Of a stretch of 64,000 bases of DNA, positions 24,255 to 38,900 are shown piece after piece. The position numbers and the translations under genes are program-made. The notes below the pieces were generated by a model, which saw only the letters and a program-made list of their open reading frames with translations, did not search any database and was not told the origin of the DNA. The first letter of the stretch is position 1; the number at the start of each line of letters is the position of its first letter. The stretch covers positions 1 through 64,000 of the forward strand of contig NOWV01000101.1 of the NCBI GenBank assembly GCA_003344405.1, written 5' to 3'. The DNA comes from Trichoplax sp. H2 (taxonomy: Eukaryota > Placozoa > Uniplacotomia > Trichoplacea).

Positions 24255-27200
24255 AGTTGAAGAGAAATGTTGAAATGTAGCTAATTATTTCAAGAATAGC
24301 GATTGAAAACCATCCTATAAGCGACTTTATGTAGTATTATTGGTCGTTCTCGTTAAATAATTATAATCAATCATTGAGCATCTTAGCAATAAAGAATAAT
24401 CATCTAATTTTTGCTGTATCTGATATAAGATTGAAAGCTTTACTGCCTAATATTGTGCATCATGATGGTATATCAGCAAAATTATATATGATCTCGCATT
24501 AGTTCAATTCTATACTATAAGCACTTATATGCCTTGTTGTAGGATGCATTACATCACATAATCGTACAAACTTGAACTTTGTCCATTTACTCGTTCTTTC
24601 ACTGGCTAAATGTTTATTTTATTATGAAGTTGTTGATTAAAACATAGTGATCCTTTCCTAAATATTACATACCACATATCGGCACATGTAACTACAAAGT
24701 GCGGAAATAGCTCTTGGAAATAAAAATAATAAATGGATAGATTGCCAACAGAATATCATGATTTCCAATTTCAATTTTAAAGACTGATTTTATAATTTCT
24801 GAGGCTAGTATGCTGTGCTATCGCATTTATACCATTCGAAAGATAGTTGTAGGGCTATACCATCACAGACAGGAATTAATAATACTGACGGCCAGTCTGT
24901 GGTGATGCAATGTAACAACAATTTGTCCTTGCCTTCTACCTGGATTTATGTCGTCTGCCTTTGCTAGGTTTACTACACAAAGATTGCTGTAAATATTGAT
25001 ATACTCTAATCAAATGACGATTTATATTTAGTCTTAAGTATGGTCATCCTATATACTATATGCGAGCATGTGTTAAACCTTGAATATTCGCTTTTGCACG
25101 ATACGACAAAGTTTTGATAGTCTAAATACGTCTTGGCAAAAGAGAGATTTGATTAGTTAAAATTCTATGTGTTAATATATATATGTATTGCACGGAAATT
25201 TGAGGCTTTTGATTGATAAAAATGGGGGGGGCAGTTTCTGCACAATACGTGATCGGAAAAAAACTTTCTTAAATTACATTACGCTACGCGTTTGCGAAGG
25301 ATGGAAATATGCTGCTGGTATGTTTGATATTATTTACCAAACCTGCAGTATTCCAAAATATTTAACTATCGCTCAAAATAGGTTTATATTTATTAAAAAT
25401 GATCACTACTCGATAGCGACTATAGCATTGTTCATATTATTATTTAATAATCATGATTAATGGGATCTTACTTTTCTCAGTATACATCGTAATGACATCC
25501 GATAAATTCGAGATCAACATATACGTGTATACTTTCCAAATCAAAAAGTCCAAAACGCGCAGGCTAATGTACTGTACATCGTATACATATAAACACATAC
25601 AGAACAATCATGTAATTATCGTCAACACTTATTACAACATAGAATCATAAATAAGATCTACAGTAACATTGCTTAGAACCTAATTGCTTAATTTACATTT
25701 CACTAGTAGTTACATTATCATTGGATTTTTTATATAGATTGCTAATAATTCTTGCACTTGAAACGAACTACTTTCATATAGAGTAGCTATAAGGACTATA
25801 CTGGTATTGCTAGCTAATACTGCCTAAGAAATGATACATTTGTATCATTATTGTCTAGACGTGTCATAAAAAATTCTTATTATTGTATTTATACTATTTC
25901 CTATCATAAAAGTACTAAATGTGTTGCAAGCAGTGTGAGAGTAGGCTATATATACAACGTCGCAAGTTCGCGATTGTCCTTCTTCCATAGTTTGCACAAG
26001 TACAAATATCGTCTACCAACAAATACTTAACGAAACAAACTAAGACTGCCATTTACAGTATTTGTAATAGAGGCACCGATAGCACGAGATATCACTGCTT
26101 TAAGAGCAGGATTCACCCCAGTAGTAGTTCAAATATCCCTTTTTTAATATAAATTAACAAAATTTTTCGCTAGAGAACAGAAACACGACAGAGTACAAGT
26201 AAAATTATCCGCAACATTTAAATGATCTCATCATGCTATATTTATAGATATTTTATAAGCCTGCATAGGTTTAACAAAGTTACAGCGACTACACAATAGT
26301 AGTTAAAGAGGATATTCTATTTTATTGCATCTTCATTAACTTAAACGATATCAAGACTCAAGCGGAATAATACATTTACCACAACTAAATTAACTCCATT
26401 TCAGCATTTTACTATAATAATTTTTTACCTGTTAACGATTCCAAACTCAGATTATAAAGAAATAAATACGCTACTATGTATCGACTCGAGATGATCGTAT
26501 TTTATAGAGAAATCGAACTAAAATGAAATATCCAACATGCCTGTACTTTCTGTCCTGGTATTCATATTTAATACCAGATATTAAGAACTACATTATAACA
26601 GCATTATGGGCTGATGCCTTACTGCATATAATATTGTAACCCCAAATCATATATCGCATTCAACTTGCAAATAAAATATTAATCAAAATCTAGAACATTA
26701 ATATTTTGATGTTCTTATCCGATGACGACATACTCAAAAGAAACAGTAAGAATTGTTTAATTTGAATACAAATAGAAGAAAGAATCGTGACTAAACATGC
26801 ATAAGGATTGGCTATTAGTATGGAATATTTTGTTTCAAAGTTTGTTGAAAAATGAACATAAAAACATTATCATACACAATATTATATAATACGGTGCATG
26901 AAATATTAATAATTATCAAAGGACAAAATCATGATCTCATATTTTGGGAATTTTACGTAATTTATGAAGTCAATCAAGAATTTAAAAATCTTAAATATGG
27001 AATGGCGATAACTATAATTTGCCGATAAAAAATTTTTTACCAATAGTTAACAAATTATAAATTGACCTATATTAACGTAGTTCAACTTCAGCAAATTAAT
27101 TAGATTGGTTGTTTTCGAAGGCTCCCTATTTTATAGGATATATGGTTCTACGATGAATTTGATAAACTAAAGTTTTTGTGTATATTAACTGAGTCTATAC

Positions 27201-27494
27201 TAGATGCCATAACATATGATTTCAAGTTAATAGACAGTCGAAAGATACTACGCAACCTATGTAGCATTTCACTTATAAGATGATAATCTTAATCAATATG
27301 AAACGATCAGATATGAAAGGCATCTATTACTTCTTTACTGTACTCTTCTACGATATTCAAGTAAATATACACAGCATGCTATTGTTTAGTATAAAACGTA
27401 AAAATAAATATTTTGATAAACAGTATTCATCCTATTACAAAAAATTACAAAATATTTATATGCAGTATTCATATAAAATTAAGTTTATCATGAT
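24255..27494. other. Intergenic, nothing recognised
   Basis: This is 3.2 kb between GT31 copy B and the last exon of the kelch gene. There is a G8 run at 25224-25231, and the open frames at 25188-25460 and 25453-25650 have no recognisable domain. No RNA gene or clear tandem repeat seen. Confidence 0.45.
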
Positions 27495-30400
27495 CTAAAT
27501 CGAATTAAAATAGCATTTCCAAATGTCCAGTGATTTGCTTGCAGCTTTATTGGGATCCATGATTTCATGGCTACCAAGGACATAAAAACAAGTCATACCC
27601 GTGGGAATGGGTGGCTCTTGATAGGAATTCGTTTCTTGCTCTTGTGAATCCGATGTTGTTGATTGCTGGCTATCGCCTGATACTATAGATAATGCATCGG
27701 GAGAATAATTCCCTCCTAATCGGCTATTAGCTGGAGCAACAGAAAGCCGTTGAATATGAGGGGTAGATAAGTTAGCAACTAACTTTTCATGGTTTTCGCC
27801 TGTATTATCGGAAAGAAAAGTAGCTGGCGAAGAGCCGGGCCTTAAATGAACTAACCAACTCGATTGATTCAATTGAGCTGGTAGCATAAAGGATGATATC
27901 GATAGTAAAACATGACGGGAATAAGGCAAAGGAATTTCAATACCAGTACGATCTAACTGTATTTTACGCCAATGAGTTGTTCCTGGGTTTATATAGTGAA
28001 TTTTAAAATTTGAAAATAAGAACGAAGTAAAGTTTTTAGAGCTCACTTACTACAAAATTCATTTAAACGAGAATAATGACGTTAAAACTAGAGTTTCAGA
28101 ATTACTAATGAGTATTTTGACGTCAATTTCAAGCAATAGTTTGAATAATTAATATATTGATGGTGCTGACAGTAAAGAGAATCTATTACTCTCTTACCAA
28201 AATCAAATAACCATAAGTCGGTCATTATAACTCCGTAACTTTCACCACCAAGTATTGCCATTCCGTGACTCGTCTATAGTGTCGAGATAACAAGAATTTA
28301 TCTCTTATTCAACCACTAAATATTTCTGATATTTAATTGCCATCAAGAAATATGAATCCATTTGGGAATATGTTCGTTACCTTAACTGCAGAATGTTTAC
28401 AGAGTGGTGGGGGCCCAGATTTCGATTTAATACGTCTCCACTGTTGTTGTACTTTAAATATGAACAGAGCTTCATTAAGAATATTTTATAATTCCAAACG
28501 CTTATTTTACTAATTTAAATGAAGCAGTAATGTGGCATATAATAAGAGTTATACTTATTAATCTACTATTATTAGTATATTTATAACCAAATAAACCAGA
28601 GCAGAATCGGATGATCATTCGATCATAAAATAGCGATAAATATATAGCCTATGCTGTATTTTGCAATCTATTCTAACTACTATTTACATTATCATTTCAT
28701 AGAAATGACCGATTAAAATAGGCTCGAATCTACTATCAAAATCATTTTGATACCATTCTATTCGTAATTCTTGATACAAAATTTTAACTCTACAGTACAA
28801 TGATATTAGAAATACTTACCAATATCCCATTTCCACAAGTCATTTGTAACATTTAAATCATTCAAGCCGCCAAATATCCAAAGTGCATTATCATGTACAA
28901 CTGTAGTATGAGCGTAACGACCAAGTGGACTATTACTATCTTTGTAATCAAGCGGATAGACTAATTCCCAGGTATCTGATTCTGTGCGTAAAATACAGAA
29001 GTAAAATCCGCTTAAAATCAAATAATATAAAACGAATTTCCAGGAATAGCAAAGGGCATCACTATAAGATTAGGTGGGATTTAACTGATATTATCTCATT
29101 CAAGCAATTTATAGGCTTAATTAATTATTATTAATAATGGACTGAGTAAGCATTTCATGAAGATAAAATCAAAAACGTCCATTTATTCAAAATATACGAT
29201 ATAACATAAGTGAAAGCAGCAGATTGCAATAAACTTTATAAGAATCGAAAGATATACTTTCGGTAAGTCTTATGTTGTAATATTAAAGTTAAACAAGAAA
29301 TTATTCATTCCGGATAGGCTGAATCGAAATATCTGTATAACTTATGAAATTACAATTGTAATTCAAGTATAATATCAACATAGGAACATTTAAAATATTT
29401 ACCGAAAGCATATGACCAAAGCTCATTTGTAGAGCCTCTAAAATCAATATAGCCACCAAAAATGTACATAGCCCCATTTATAATAGATGCTGTATGATTT
29501 CGTCTAGTAGAAGGAATCTATTTCATTATATGATATGTAACCAAGATGAGTTAGTTTGAACTAGGGAATAATATAATACAATTAATGAAATTTATAATCA
29601 ATAGGTCCAAAATTAAACTATAAACTAACCATGCTACCATCAGGTTCAAATGGAGACCATAAATTAAATTCTAATTTAGTCCATTTTAAATATCGAAAGA
29701 AATTAATAAAGAGTTTCAATTATTATATAATTTCAACATCATATGGCGATAATCTTCATTATTATATACCAAAGTTATAAATCCAAAATGAAGCTTCATC
29801 TTGATCACTAAATTGACCACCAAATAAATATAATTTGTTCTGTAATTCATCAGTAGAAAAGAATAACAATTTATTAGATTGGTTTTATTAGAATTAGTTT
29901 ACATCTAATACAGTCATTGCTATTCTGCAAATCAGGAGAAGATAATATCGATAGCTTACTCTATAAACTACAGTCGTTTGCCCATGTCGAGATGATGGTG
30001 AATAATCGTTTCTAGGCTGGACATTTTCCCAATTTTCATTAACTAAAGGAAAAAACAACAATAAATGATAGCTGAAATCCATATTTTCAATTCTTATTCA
30101 TAGCCTCAATGTCGATTCTCTAAATCCCTAAACCATCGTATAAAGTAATAGAAACTAAATTTCTAGCCCTAATATATGCTACGTACGAAACCATATCCTA
30201 TAGATAGTAGAGAATGGCATTTATTCTTAGTAATAAACGCTATTGACTAATGTACAAATATTTTCATGAAGTGAACGAATGATATGAAGTACTATAGATA
30301 CGACTTTATAGTATTACTGGTGGTATTTTATGGAAATGCATAACTCAAACTAATTTTTAATATTGCACCAATAGAATTACCTCCTTTTCCATTTTAAAAG

Positions 30401-33400
30401 ATGAAGGCAAAAATAAACTTACATAAATTAAATTTCCAAAAATCTCTTAGAGTTGAATATTTTGTTCTTCCACCATAGACATAAATACAACCATTGTAAT
30501 AACAAGCAGAATGTTGGCTGCGTAGTTCAGGCGATAGATCATATTGGCTGGCTTTATAAATCCAATAAGATCGAGGCACTATGGATTTATCTATAAGCAG
30601 GAAAACGAATTTATTATTCTATATTACTATATATTTAATATATAAACTAAGTATTTTATGCTTCTAGATAGAGTGAATAGTAAATTTCGTATAAAATGAA
30701 ATTATTTTTACCACGTCCACTAGCCATAAGTTAAGCTATCATATTCTATAGTCATGCTATATACGTGTATTACTTTTTTCCCAATATACAACCTGAAATA
30801 GTAACAACCTGACAGAACACTTTATAATATAATAACTTTTAGTGGTAAATTCGAAAGTAAGGTGCTAAATCAAAAACTAACTCAAATTAAAATTAGTTTA
30901 AAGAAGAATATGTACAATTATCGAAATTGTTTGAAGGCTTATTCCTTCGGATCTATATACAACAATCTGAAATCTATCCTAAGCGTAGAATACTTTTAAA
31001 GACATTCTATCATGCTATTTCATCTCCATATCGTAAAGAGTATTTATATAATACTATGATGTCATAGCCAACTCGGAGCAAGAAGATTACTAGATGAAAT
31101 TTAAACTGTAAAATAATAACCCTGGGAAAGCTAACAAGCTTGAATACCCATTGTTAACAGGTACAGTCGATAACTTACTTGTTTCACTAATAAGTTTTTG
31201 ATCTTCTGGTCTGTTTTGATGTATCCAGTTTTGTTTTTTAAGAGGGGGTAAACTAAATTTACATGGAAACAATCAAGATCAACTTTGATGTTAAAATTGA
31301 GGAAACAGTTTCTTCTCTTGTATAAACTTCGACATACCCATTTCTTCCAAATTGCCAGCTGGTATTATTATTTGTGGTTGTTGACTGATTTCATTTATTA
31401 GGTAAGATATAGAAGAAATAGATTGGAAAACTATAGAAAAATCGATTGTAATCATATAAAGATAAATTTTTAATAATTTACTTGGTGATTAAAAACCACG
31501 TCTGGTAATCGATTAAATACACACTCCATGAGGTAAGGATTGGCATCAATCCATCGTGAAAATTCCATAAAAGAAAGCTTTCCAGTCTATTAAGCATTCC
31601 ATTGCGATACATACAACGTACGTCATGAAACATTTTAAATTGTCTTTACAACTGTTCTACATGAACATTTACATAAGTTACCAGTAACTAACAAACGATA
31701 TGTAACTTTATTGGAGGCAATTTTAATGGTACTAATCACTAATTACATTATTTGCTTTTATCTAGTTTAATTACAAACTTGAGCAAAATTAAGCTTATAT
31801 CGATTAATTTTTGTTATTATTCTATACAGAGAATCGAAGAAGGCTTACATGATTCTTGTGGTATGTATGGTATGCATCCCTCATTATATCTTCAATATTC
31901 AGATTCAAGTTGGGATCTGACACATTAAAATTACGAAAAGGAAACCTTAATTAATTTACAGTTAGTTTTTCTGTATTCTAAATTAATTTATCGCGTTATA
32001 AAGAATAATGTAAATTGGTAAGTCTTTAACTTTTACCTTTGCCATGAAGAATTACTGATTTAAGGACTGTTAGCATATCCGATTCTATAATACCTTCACG
32101 ACCTACATGATATGTATATAACACGTCAATTTATGAAACTCTTATGGTACTGTCTTAATATTAAGTAAATTACACTAAAGTAATTGCTAGATCCAATACG
32201 TTAGATGAATACTCAGATATACACTGTTATTTTATAATGAACATAGAGCATAAAAACTCTTCTTGCAATTTATCTACTTTGTATTTATTTGTATCGTACA
32301 AATAAAGATTGATTACCTGATAAATTATACTAGAAACCATATTAGTATAACATCATAACAAAATTGCCAGTTCAATCATCAAGTGCCATGTCATTGAAAA
32401 ATACAAATTAGAAAGTTTATGATTCTATTTATTGTTAGTAATTTCATCTTTATTTAAATAGATGTCTATAAAATTTACTAATAGCAACAGCTACGGAAAG
32501 AGCTTACCATTCTATATAGTATTTTTTGCTTTTCTCGTTTGGTTGCATATATACAAGTAGCTAATCCATCTGTAGCAAAAGTAACCAAGATTAGATGTTA
32601 TTTTATATGGCAAACTTTGTATAGGAGTACTCTCCGTGGTAGAGTAGAGAAGCATGCATGAAAACAGTTATGCAGTGATAATACTAAATTCAATTGCGGA
32701 TTATAATATGATTTAATTTTCATTACTGCAATTGTAAATTAAATGTAAATCAGAGTAAGATAACATTAAATTTTTTATGGTATGAAAGTTTACTACACTT
32801 GTTAATGTATAAACTTAAAACATGTATCGATATAAATTAGAATTAGATATTCTATAGATGCTGTTGCGTAAAAAATTGTGACATATGTTGTTCATCCAAT
32901 TATCCACATACAGTATAAGAGAATATTAAGTGAGAAACAGAACTAGATTTTATAATTTAGAAATTTGTAAGTTTATATTATCAAAAATTGATCAAAGCTC
33001 TATAAACTTTCTAAATATCGATATTGAATAATGTACTATCGACATGTTAGAGCTGCAACAGTACTTTTATGACATTAATTTCATCTAAAATCAGGCCTTC
33101 TAGCAAGATTATATTTCTAATCATTTCAAGTCAATCAAGTATGTAATCCTACCTATAAATTCTTCCTGACTCAATCGGTTATCTTTGTCAGTATCTAATA
33201 TTGTAAACAGTCTACGCGATAGGATTCCTTGCAAGTGGAAACATTGAATGCTGCAAAATGGCATAATTCATGTTAAGATAAAATAGCTTATAGAATTCGA
33301 GTAAGTCCAGTTTACTTTAAGCAAGCATTTAAATATCGTGATAATTAGTTTTAGCCATTTCTTTTGCATTTATGTAATTAAAAAAGTGGTTAATGACATT

Positions 33401-33952
33401 ACATATAGCATTAGCATAGTAGAGATATCTGTTAGTTACAAGATGTAAGAGCTTTGGCTAATTTAAGCCTAATTCTAAAGCAGTCTCATAGTTATACTCG
33501 TATGATCAGCGCATCGGAAAGTTAATGTAGATTGCTATCACAGAATGAAAGTAGAATAGCTTGGATCTGGAGCAAGAAAATGCTGAGATCATATAAAAGT
33601 GATGTAGATTATACTGAATTAATTTCTAACATATTTATTGGCGATCTGCATTACTCGTATATGGGAAAGCTTATGTACTATAGCAATAAAGCGAAGAACC
33701 TTGGTTCAACTGTTAAAGTTAAGATACTATATTTAATTGAAGCGCACATAAAATTAATATTCTGCGGAGAAATAATTATTTAAAGGAAGTAATAGCTGCC
33801 TAAAAACTTTACCCGCAGAAAGAAATTGTAGTTAGGTATTCTCTATCGTAGAATTTATCACAATCTTAAACTTACAATGATCTCATATCCACCGAGCCTG
33901 ACGTTGATGACAGCTTGGAAAGAGAGTTGAATACTTGGACGAAAGGAATCAT
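27495..33952 (-). CDS. EF-hand plus kelch-repeat protein
   Basis: Multi-exon gene with canonical splice sites. N-terminal exons: 33876-33952 (MIPFVQVFNSLSKL, donor GTAAGT), 33153-33250 and 32508-32569 (phases 2/1/0; ILDTDKDNRLSQEEFIDGL, a canonical Ca-binding loop), 32037-32102 (REGIIESDML), 31849-31945, 31482-31586 (TGKLSFMEFSRWIDANPYLM), 31338-31384. Kelch exons: 31179-31252, 30423-30590 (CIYVYGG), 29960-30042, 29770-29839 (KLYLFGG), 29630-29670, 29403-29517 (AMYIFGGY), 28820-28981 (ALWIFGG), 27495-27982 (last exon, Ser/Thr/Gln-rich tail, TAA). Phases agree from 31945 to the stop, which links the EF-hand and kelch parts; a short exon is probably missing on each side of 32037-32102. Only the first EF-hand loop is canonical; later loops lack key acidic residues. 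Role unknown: Ca-responsive scaffold is inference. If the linker exon 31338-31384 is wrong, the EF-hand part could end at a TAA at 31470 as a separate gene. Confidence 0.82.
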
Positions 33953-34009
33953 TTCATCTTCTTTTACTATAAAGGTTCAAGAAAGCGGAATTGATATCAT
34001 TAAGAGGTT

Positions 34010-34830
34010 GAAAGTATTATTTATACTCTGATAGAAAATATGATACTATCATTATATCGCTTATAAGCAGATTCGACTGAAATCATGATCTCTTTATCTT
34101 GTTTTATAACTATCCATATCACGAAAGAAATTAATAGTAACCATGAGAACTAATATTATTTAAAGATGGAAAATTTTATTCATACTTTCCTAGAAATTAT
34201 GATACTTTTGATATTTGGTTTATGAGGAGATTTAAGAAATAATAATCAATCTCTTTATCCTATTTTTATAACTATCGGGGAAGAAATGGATGATAGCCAC
34301 ATGAATTAATATTATTTAGAGATGGAAAATGTTGCTCATACTGTAATAGAAATTATGATGCCTTTGATATTTGGTTTATAGGCAGATTTAAAGAATAATA
34401 ATCATTCTCTTTATCCTCTTTTATAACCATCACTATCACAGAAGAAATGGATGATAGCCACAAGAATTAATATTATTTAGAGATGGAAAGTTTTATTCAT
34501 ACTCTGCTAGAGACCATGAAACTGCTGATATCTCGCCTATGGCGATAGTTAATGGTTAAAAAGCGATCTGTATCTATCTCCTACTATCAAATGGTAATAC
34601 TATCTGTTAAATGAGCACATTATCGTAAACCGTCAGCAAAGCGACGGGAGTTTGCACTAGTATATCTGAATCTTAGACTTGGTTAATGTTAGTATATGAT
34701 AGAAATCATGATACTTCAGTCATCTCGTTTATAGATAGATTTAAGAGATCAAAATCAATCTGCATATCGTATTTTATAACTATCGCAAACATAGAAGAAA
34801 TTGATGTTAGCTATAGAAATAATTAGTTTT
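34010..34830. repeat. Tandem repeat, about 155-165 bp, five copies
   Basis: Repeated segments: TAGAAATTATGATACT, TTTATAACTATC, AGAAGAAAT(T/G)GATG and ATTATTTAGAGATGGAAA. Copies begin near 34010, 34175, 34340, 34505 and 34695, with the outer copies most diverged. Lies just upstream of the EF-hand/kelch start. Confidence 0.85.
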
Positions 34831-35084
34831 GAGTATAATCAACAGCCCAGAATATCCAGTAAACATAAACAAAATAAAATGATGGCCAAAAATATAAAGA
34901 CGATATTAGCTATAGTCAGAAATGAATAGGCGTAGACTTTAATGACATCATTCAATAAGAAATGATTATTTACAGTACTTGTACTTTTATGCTTTAGGCA
35001 ATAGAACTGATATTCAATAGAGCAAATAAAGGATTTATTATACTTGCATGCCACTAGTAATATCCAAGAAGATAAATACTAACA

Positions 35085-35590
35085 ATAGTATCGTTGCATT
35101 TACCGATTAATGGAGACAACTAAATATAACAAAGACTATTCTGATCGAAACGGAATACATGTTTAGGTAAGCAAGTTTTGAGATCGTTATAGTAGGCAAA
35201 GGATAACTGCTGAATAGTATCACTACATTTATAGATTCATGGAGAGAACTAAATATAACAAAGATTACTCTGATCGAAATGCAATACTTGTTTAGGTAAG
35301 CAAGCCTTGAGATGGTTACAGTAGGTAAAGGATAACTGCTGAATAGTATCACTACATTTATAGATTCATGGAGAGAACTAAATATAACAAAGATTACTCT
35401 GATCGAAATGCAATACTTGTTTAGGTAAGCAAGTCTTGAGATGGTTATAGTAGGCAAAGGATAACTGCTGAATAGTATCGTTGCATTTATAGATTAATAT
35501 ATTAATGGCGAGAAATAAGCACAATAAAGACCATTCTGTTCCAAACGGAATACTTAATTTAGGTAGGCAAGTACTGAGATGGCAAGTAAA
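35085..35590. repeat. Tandem repeat, 121-bp period, four to five copies
   Basis: Two central units (about 35207 and 35328) are nearly identical over GATAACTGCTGAATAGTATC and CAAAGATTACTCTGATCGAA; flanking units are more diverged. Because 121 is not a multiple of three but a 45-residue shift is tolerated by stop-free frames, the array creates an artificial minus-strand open frame (35107-35457). It is not a gene. Confidence 0.9.
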
Positions 35591-35639
35591 GGAAAACGAC
35601 TGATACTAGTGAAGTGATCGTTCTTTGAGAATATTGCTT

Positions 35640-38600
35640 AACGTTTAGCTGGAGAAGCTAGATGATGACGATAAAACGGTAAAATATAGTTTGTTATTAG
35701 TATGTCTTTCCAATTTGACGATAGAAATTAACTTTGTAGGACATTTTCATAACAGTCTAAAACAAATATTTTTAAGGACGTTTGGCCTTTTTCAATTAGC
35801 CGATAGACAGTGCCCGAGCTTTATAACAGTCTAGGAGAAAAGCATTTCAATTATGTCTAATCTTTCTAATAACAGATCATAACATTAACGGAGTTTTAGA
35901 ACAGCCTTTGAGCAATCAAGAGATACTTTTGAACAGTGCTGCGATTCACTGGAAATAGGAAAATCGATGAGTTCTATTAGATTCTCTGTGATTTTCTCCC
36001 ATAAATGGATCAATACGTACTGTGTAGGAAATAACAAAAGAGGCCAAGAAAGTAAACTAGAACTAGTAAAACCCCCAAGTACTAATGATTATATAGAAAT
36101 AGAGAAGGATTTTAAACTATGTTTTGCCTTTCCAGTCTGCCAATAATTTATAAAGATGTGAGAATGGGAATTTGACAGCATTGATGGTTACAAATGGTAG
36201 AATGGCTAAAAGTTCTGATCCTAAAAAAGAATGGAGTAGATGCATCAAATTGTGCTGTAGTTGATCTTCTCGAACGTTTACCCAATCAAGCAATCAACAG
36301 GAGCTACAGGAGTGAACGAATACTTACGACTAGAAATGGCAAAAGAGTTGCAAATTCTCATAGCCAAAATGTCTTTTCTAATCGAGCAATATGTATGACA
36401 TGTAACTGGCTTGATTAAGTTAAAGTTGTACACAGTCTTTAGTCCATTTTAAAGGTTTCAAATTGAATATAGAATAGCAACATGGGGAAATTTGAATCGC
36501 CAATGATCTAATTTGTAAATGGATAAGAGTCGGGTAGTAACTCAAGAGAAATGATGCTAAAATTTTATTACAGTTTTCAATTGTAGGCATGGCAAAACGA
36601 ATGAAGTGTCCTTAATTTATTTGATTTTCTTCCGTTAATCGATAAGTAAAAATTATTGCAGCAAGGTGAGAAATTTCAGTCACTGTTTTCCAGAAATCGG
36701 AATAATTACCAGTGATAAATTGCTGTAGATGCAAGATTCTCTTATTTGAACTACCAATATTGTTAGTCTTGAGTATTAATTTGTAGTATGTGAGTAATAA
36801 AAGGTAGGAATTTGAATGATTGGAAATAGTCGAATAAAATTAGTCGTAATTCATTTGTTACTGGCTAGAAATTGAAATGTAAATGATTAACCTAGGGGAA
36901 TTGTAACCACCTTTAGTCATTTATATTTAGGCGATTACTTTCAATGTAGACTATCAGAAAAACTCACCAACTAGAAATAGTAGGGTACAGGGATGATAGA
37001 ACTAAATTTAATCTTTCTGCTCAAGTAATCAACTGTAAACCTACAAAAGAGAAATTTTGATGATGACAGATGTCAGAAATTCACTTGGTAAAGCCGTTTT
37101 CGAACGATTAAGGTATGAAATAGAAGTGGACAGAATGTGAAAATCTTGACAGCCAGGAAAGATGAAATGATTCAACCTAACCATGACTAATTTTTACGAA
37201 AATCTTGATAATTATGGATGATAAAATGGCTCAATTTAGCCATGGTTTGGCTTCACAAATTGGAAAAGTTATAGTATTAAATTCTCGTATCTCGCTAGTA
37301 AAAGCTAGCCGATAAATTGATCTTGAACAAGCCTTGAAATAAATTAAGATTCAGTCATGCTTAGCAATTGCAACATCGCGTGTAAAATTGTCAATAACCA
37401 GTGACTGCAAGAAATAAACTCCTATCTAGTCTAGAAATCTCATTAGCAAATGATTAATAGCTAACAGATTGACTTTGAGTAAAAATAAATTGAATTAAGA
37501 TTCAATCATTTTATGGTTTACTTTAATTTGTTAACTCCCTACAATCAGGTACTAAATAGAATTGAAGGGCAATCCAGTCTAAAAATCTCATGATTAAAAT
37601 GTTCCATTGACTTTAATAAAACAATAAGCTGAATTTCCAGTCATATTTTAGCTTTAGTAAATTCAGTCGCAATTCCTCAGCGAATAGGGAACGAAGTAGA
37701 GCTAAAGTAAGGTAGAGTTTGAAAGCCTTGATACGAGTAGTTAAAAATGATTCATGGATTAATTGTAAACTACTGACGAAATGAGTTAATATCTAGCTAT
37801 TAAGTTATTATTATTATTAACATCTAGTTATGTTTCGTTTCCACGAATTTTCTGTAAATTCTTAGCAGGCAGTCAATGAAATAAGTCTAGACGACGACAC
37901 TGTCAGAAAATTGTTCAAGTGATCCATAGATTAGCTTTAAATGACTGATGAAACGAATCCATATTCATCTATATTTAACCTTAGCCAATTATTTACAAAT
38001 TCTTAGTGAGCAGTGAGCGAAAATAGGCTAAACCACAGTATTCTCCGCAAATCTGGATATTTGAAAATGAGCTATAGTTTGGTTTTTAACGGATGACACA
38101 ATAAATTAAAATTTATTTGGGTTTAGATTTCGTAAACTGGATTGTAAATTCTTTCAACAGACAACGATCAAAAAGACTTTACTGTATATAGGCTGAGAAT
38201 CTTGCAAACAGAAGATAATATTGGCTTTAAGTTAACGACGGAATAAGTTTAAAACGAAATCCTCTCTGCTTTCACCAATTAGTTTAGAAGTACTCGATGA
38301 GTATTGATGGAAAATGCTCGACTCATCATCATGATCAAGTCTCTATTTATTAGTCATTAGACTGCGATGGAAATCGACTAGACTAAGACGTAGTCAAAAA
38401 ATCTCAGTAGTTTAAGAAAGCTAATGGACAGTGTTGAGTCATGTTTCACTTAACTCATCTTAAGTAACGGTTATGGCATTACTTGTTCGATTTAATAGGC
38501 AAAAAGAAAGTTAGGAATACTAGTTTACTTTTAAAGAACTCAACCTTGCCAGCAGAAAGACCTTAATCTCCCGCTCTGAATTGAGTTGAGAATTGTAGTT

Positions 38601-38900
38601 AAAACCTTTCGATTGAATTGGAGAGTCGGATAGGAGTCCTATTATATGGATCTCTCTATGATAACTTTAGATGAACTAGTTGGGTCAGTAAATAAAGATT
38701 AAGGAAATGATAGAGGAAAAGTAACAATTTACTTTAAGAGAAATAAACACCGAGAGAAACGATTATTTTTTCCCTATTATCTCGGCTTAATTTTCATGTG
38801 AATCAAGATTTGCCACGATTTTCTTTTTCGCATTCACGTTGAATATTAGTTTTAGCATCATCGATTCAAACAGAATGAAAATAGATTTGAAATAGAAATG
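35640..38900. repeat. Degenerate repeat tract, no gene seen
   Basis: Loosely repeated phrases (ATTGACTTTGA(G/A)TAAAAATAA, GATTCA(A/G)TCAT, TAGTCTAGAAATCTCA, GCTTTAGTAAATT) recur at about 110-170 bp without a sharp period, as expected for an old decayed satellite. The 74-codon open frame at 36194-36418 has no recognisable domain. Confidence 0.5.

Noticed and set aside
25188-25460. 90-codon frame with a Gly run
   Set aside because: The Gly run comes from a G8 homopolymer, and the frame starts at TTG rather than ATG; no domain seen.
31470-33952. EF-hand exons as a separate small Ca-binding protein ending at 31470
   Set aside because: Possible, but the donor after FNHQ and the phase-perfect linker exon 31338-31384 into the kelch exons make a single fused gene the better model.
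35107-35457. 116-codon minus-strand open frame with internally repeated residues
   Set aside because: It follows the 121-bp tandem array; the residue repetition mirrors the DNA repeat, and there is no codon bias or known domain.
36194-36418. 74-codon plus-strand open frame
   Set aside because: Lies in a decayed repeat tract, with no domain and no neighbouring exons.
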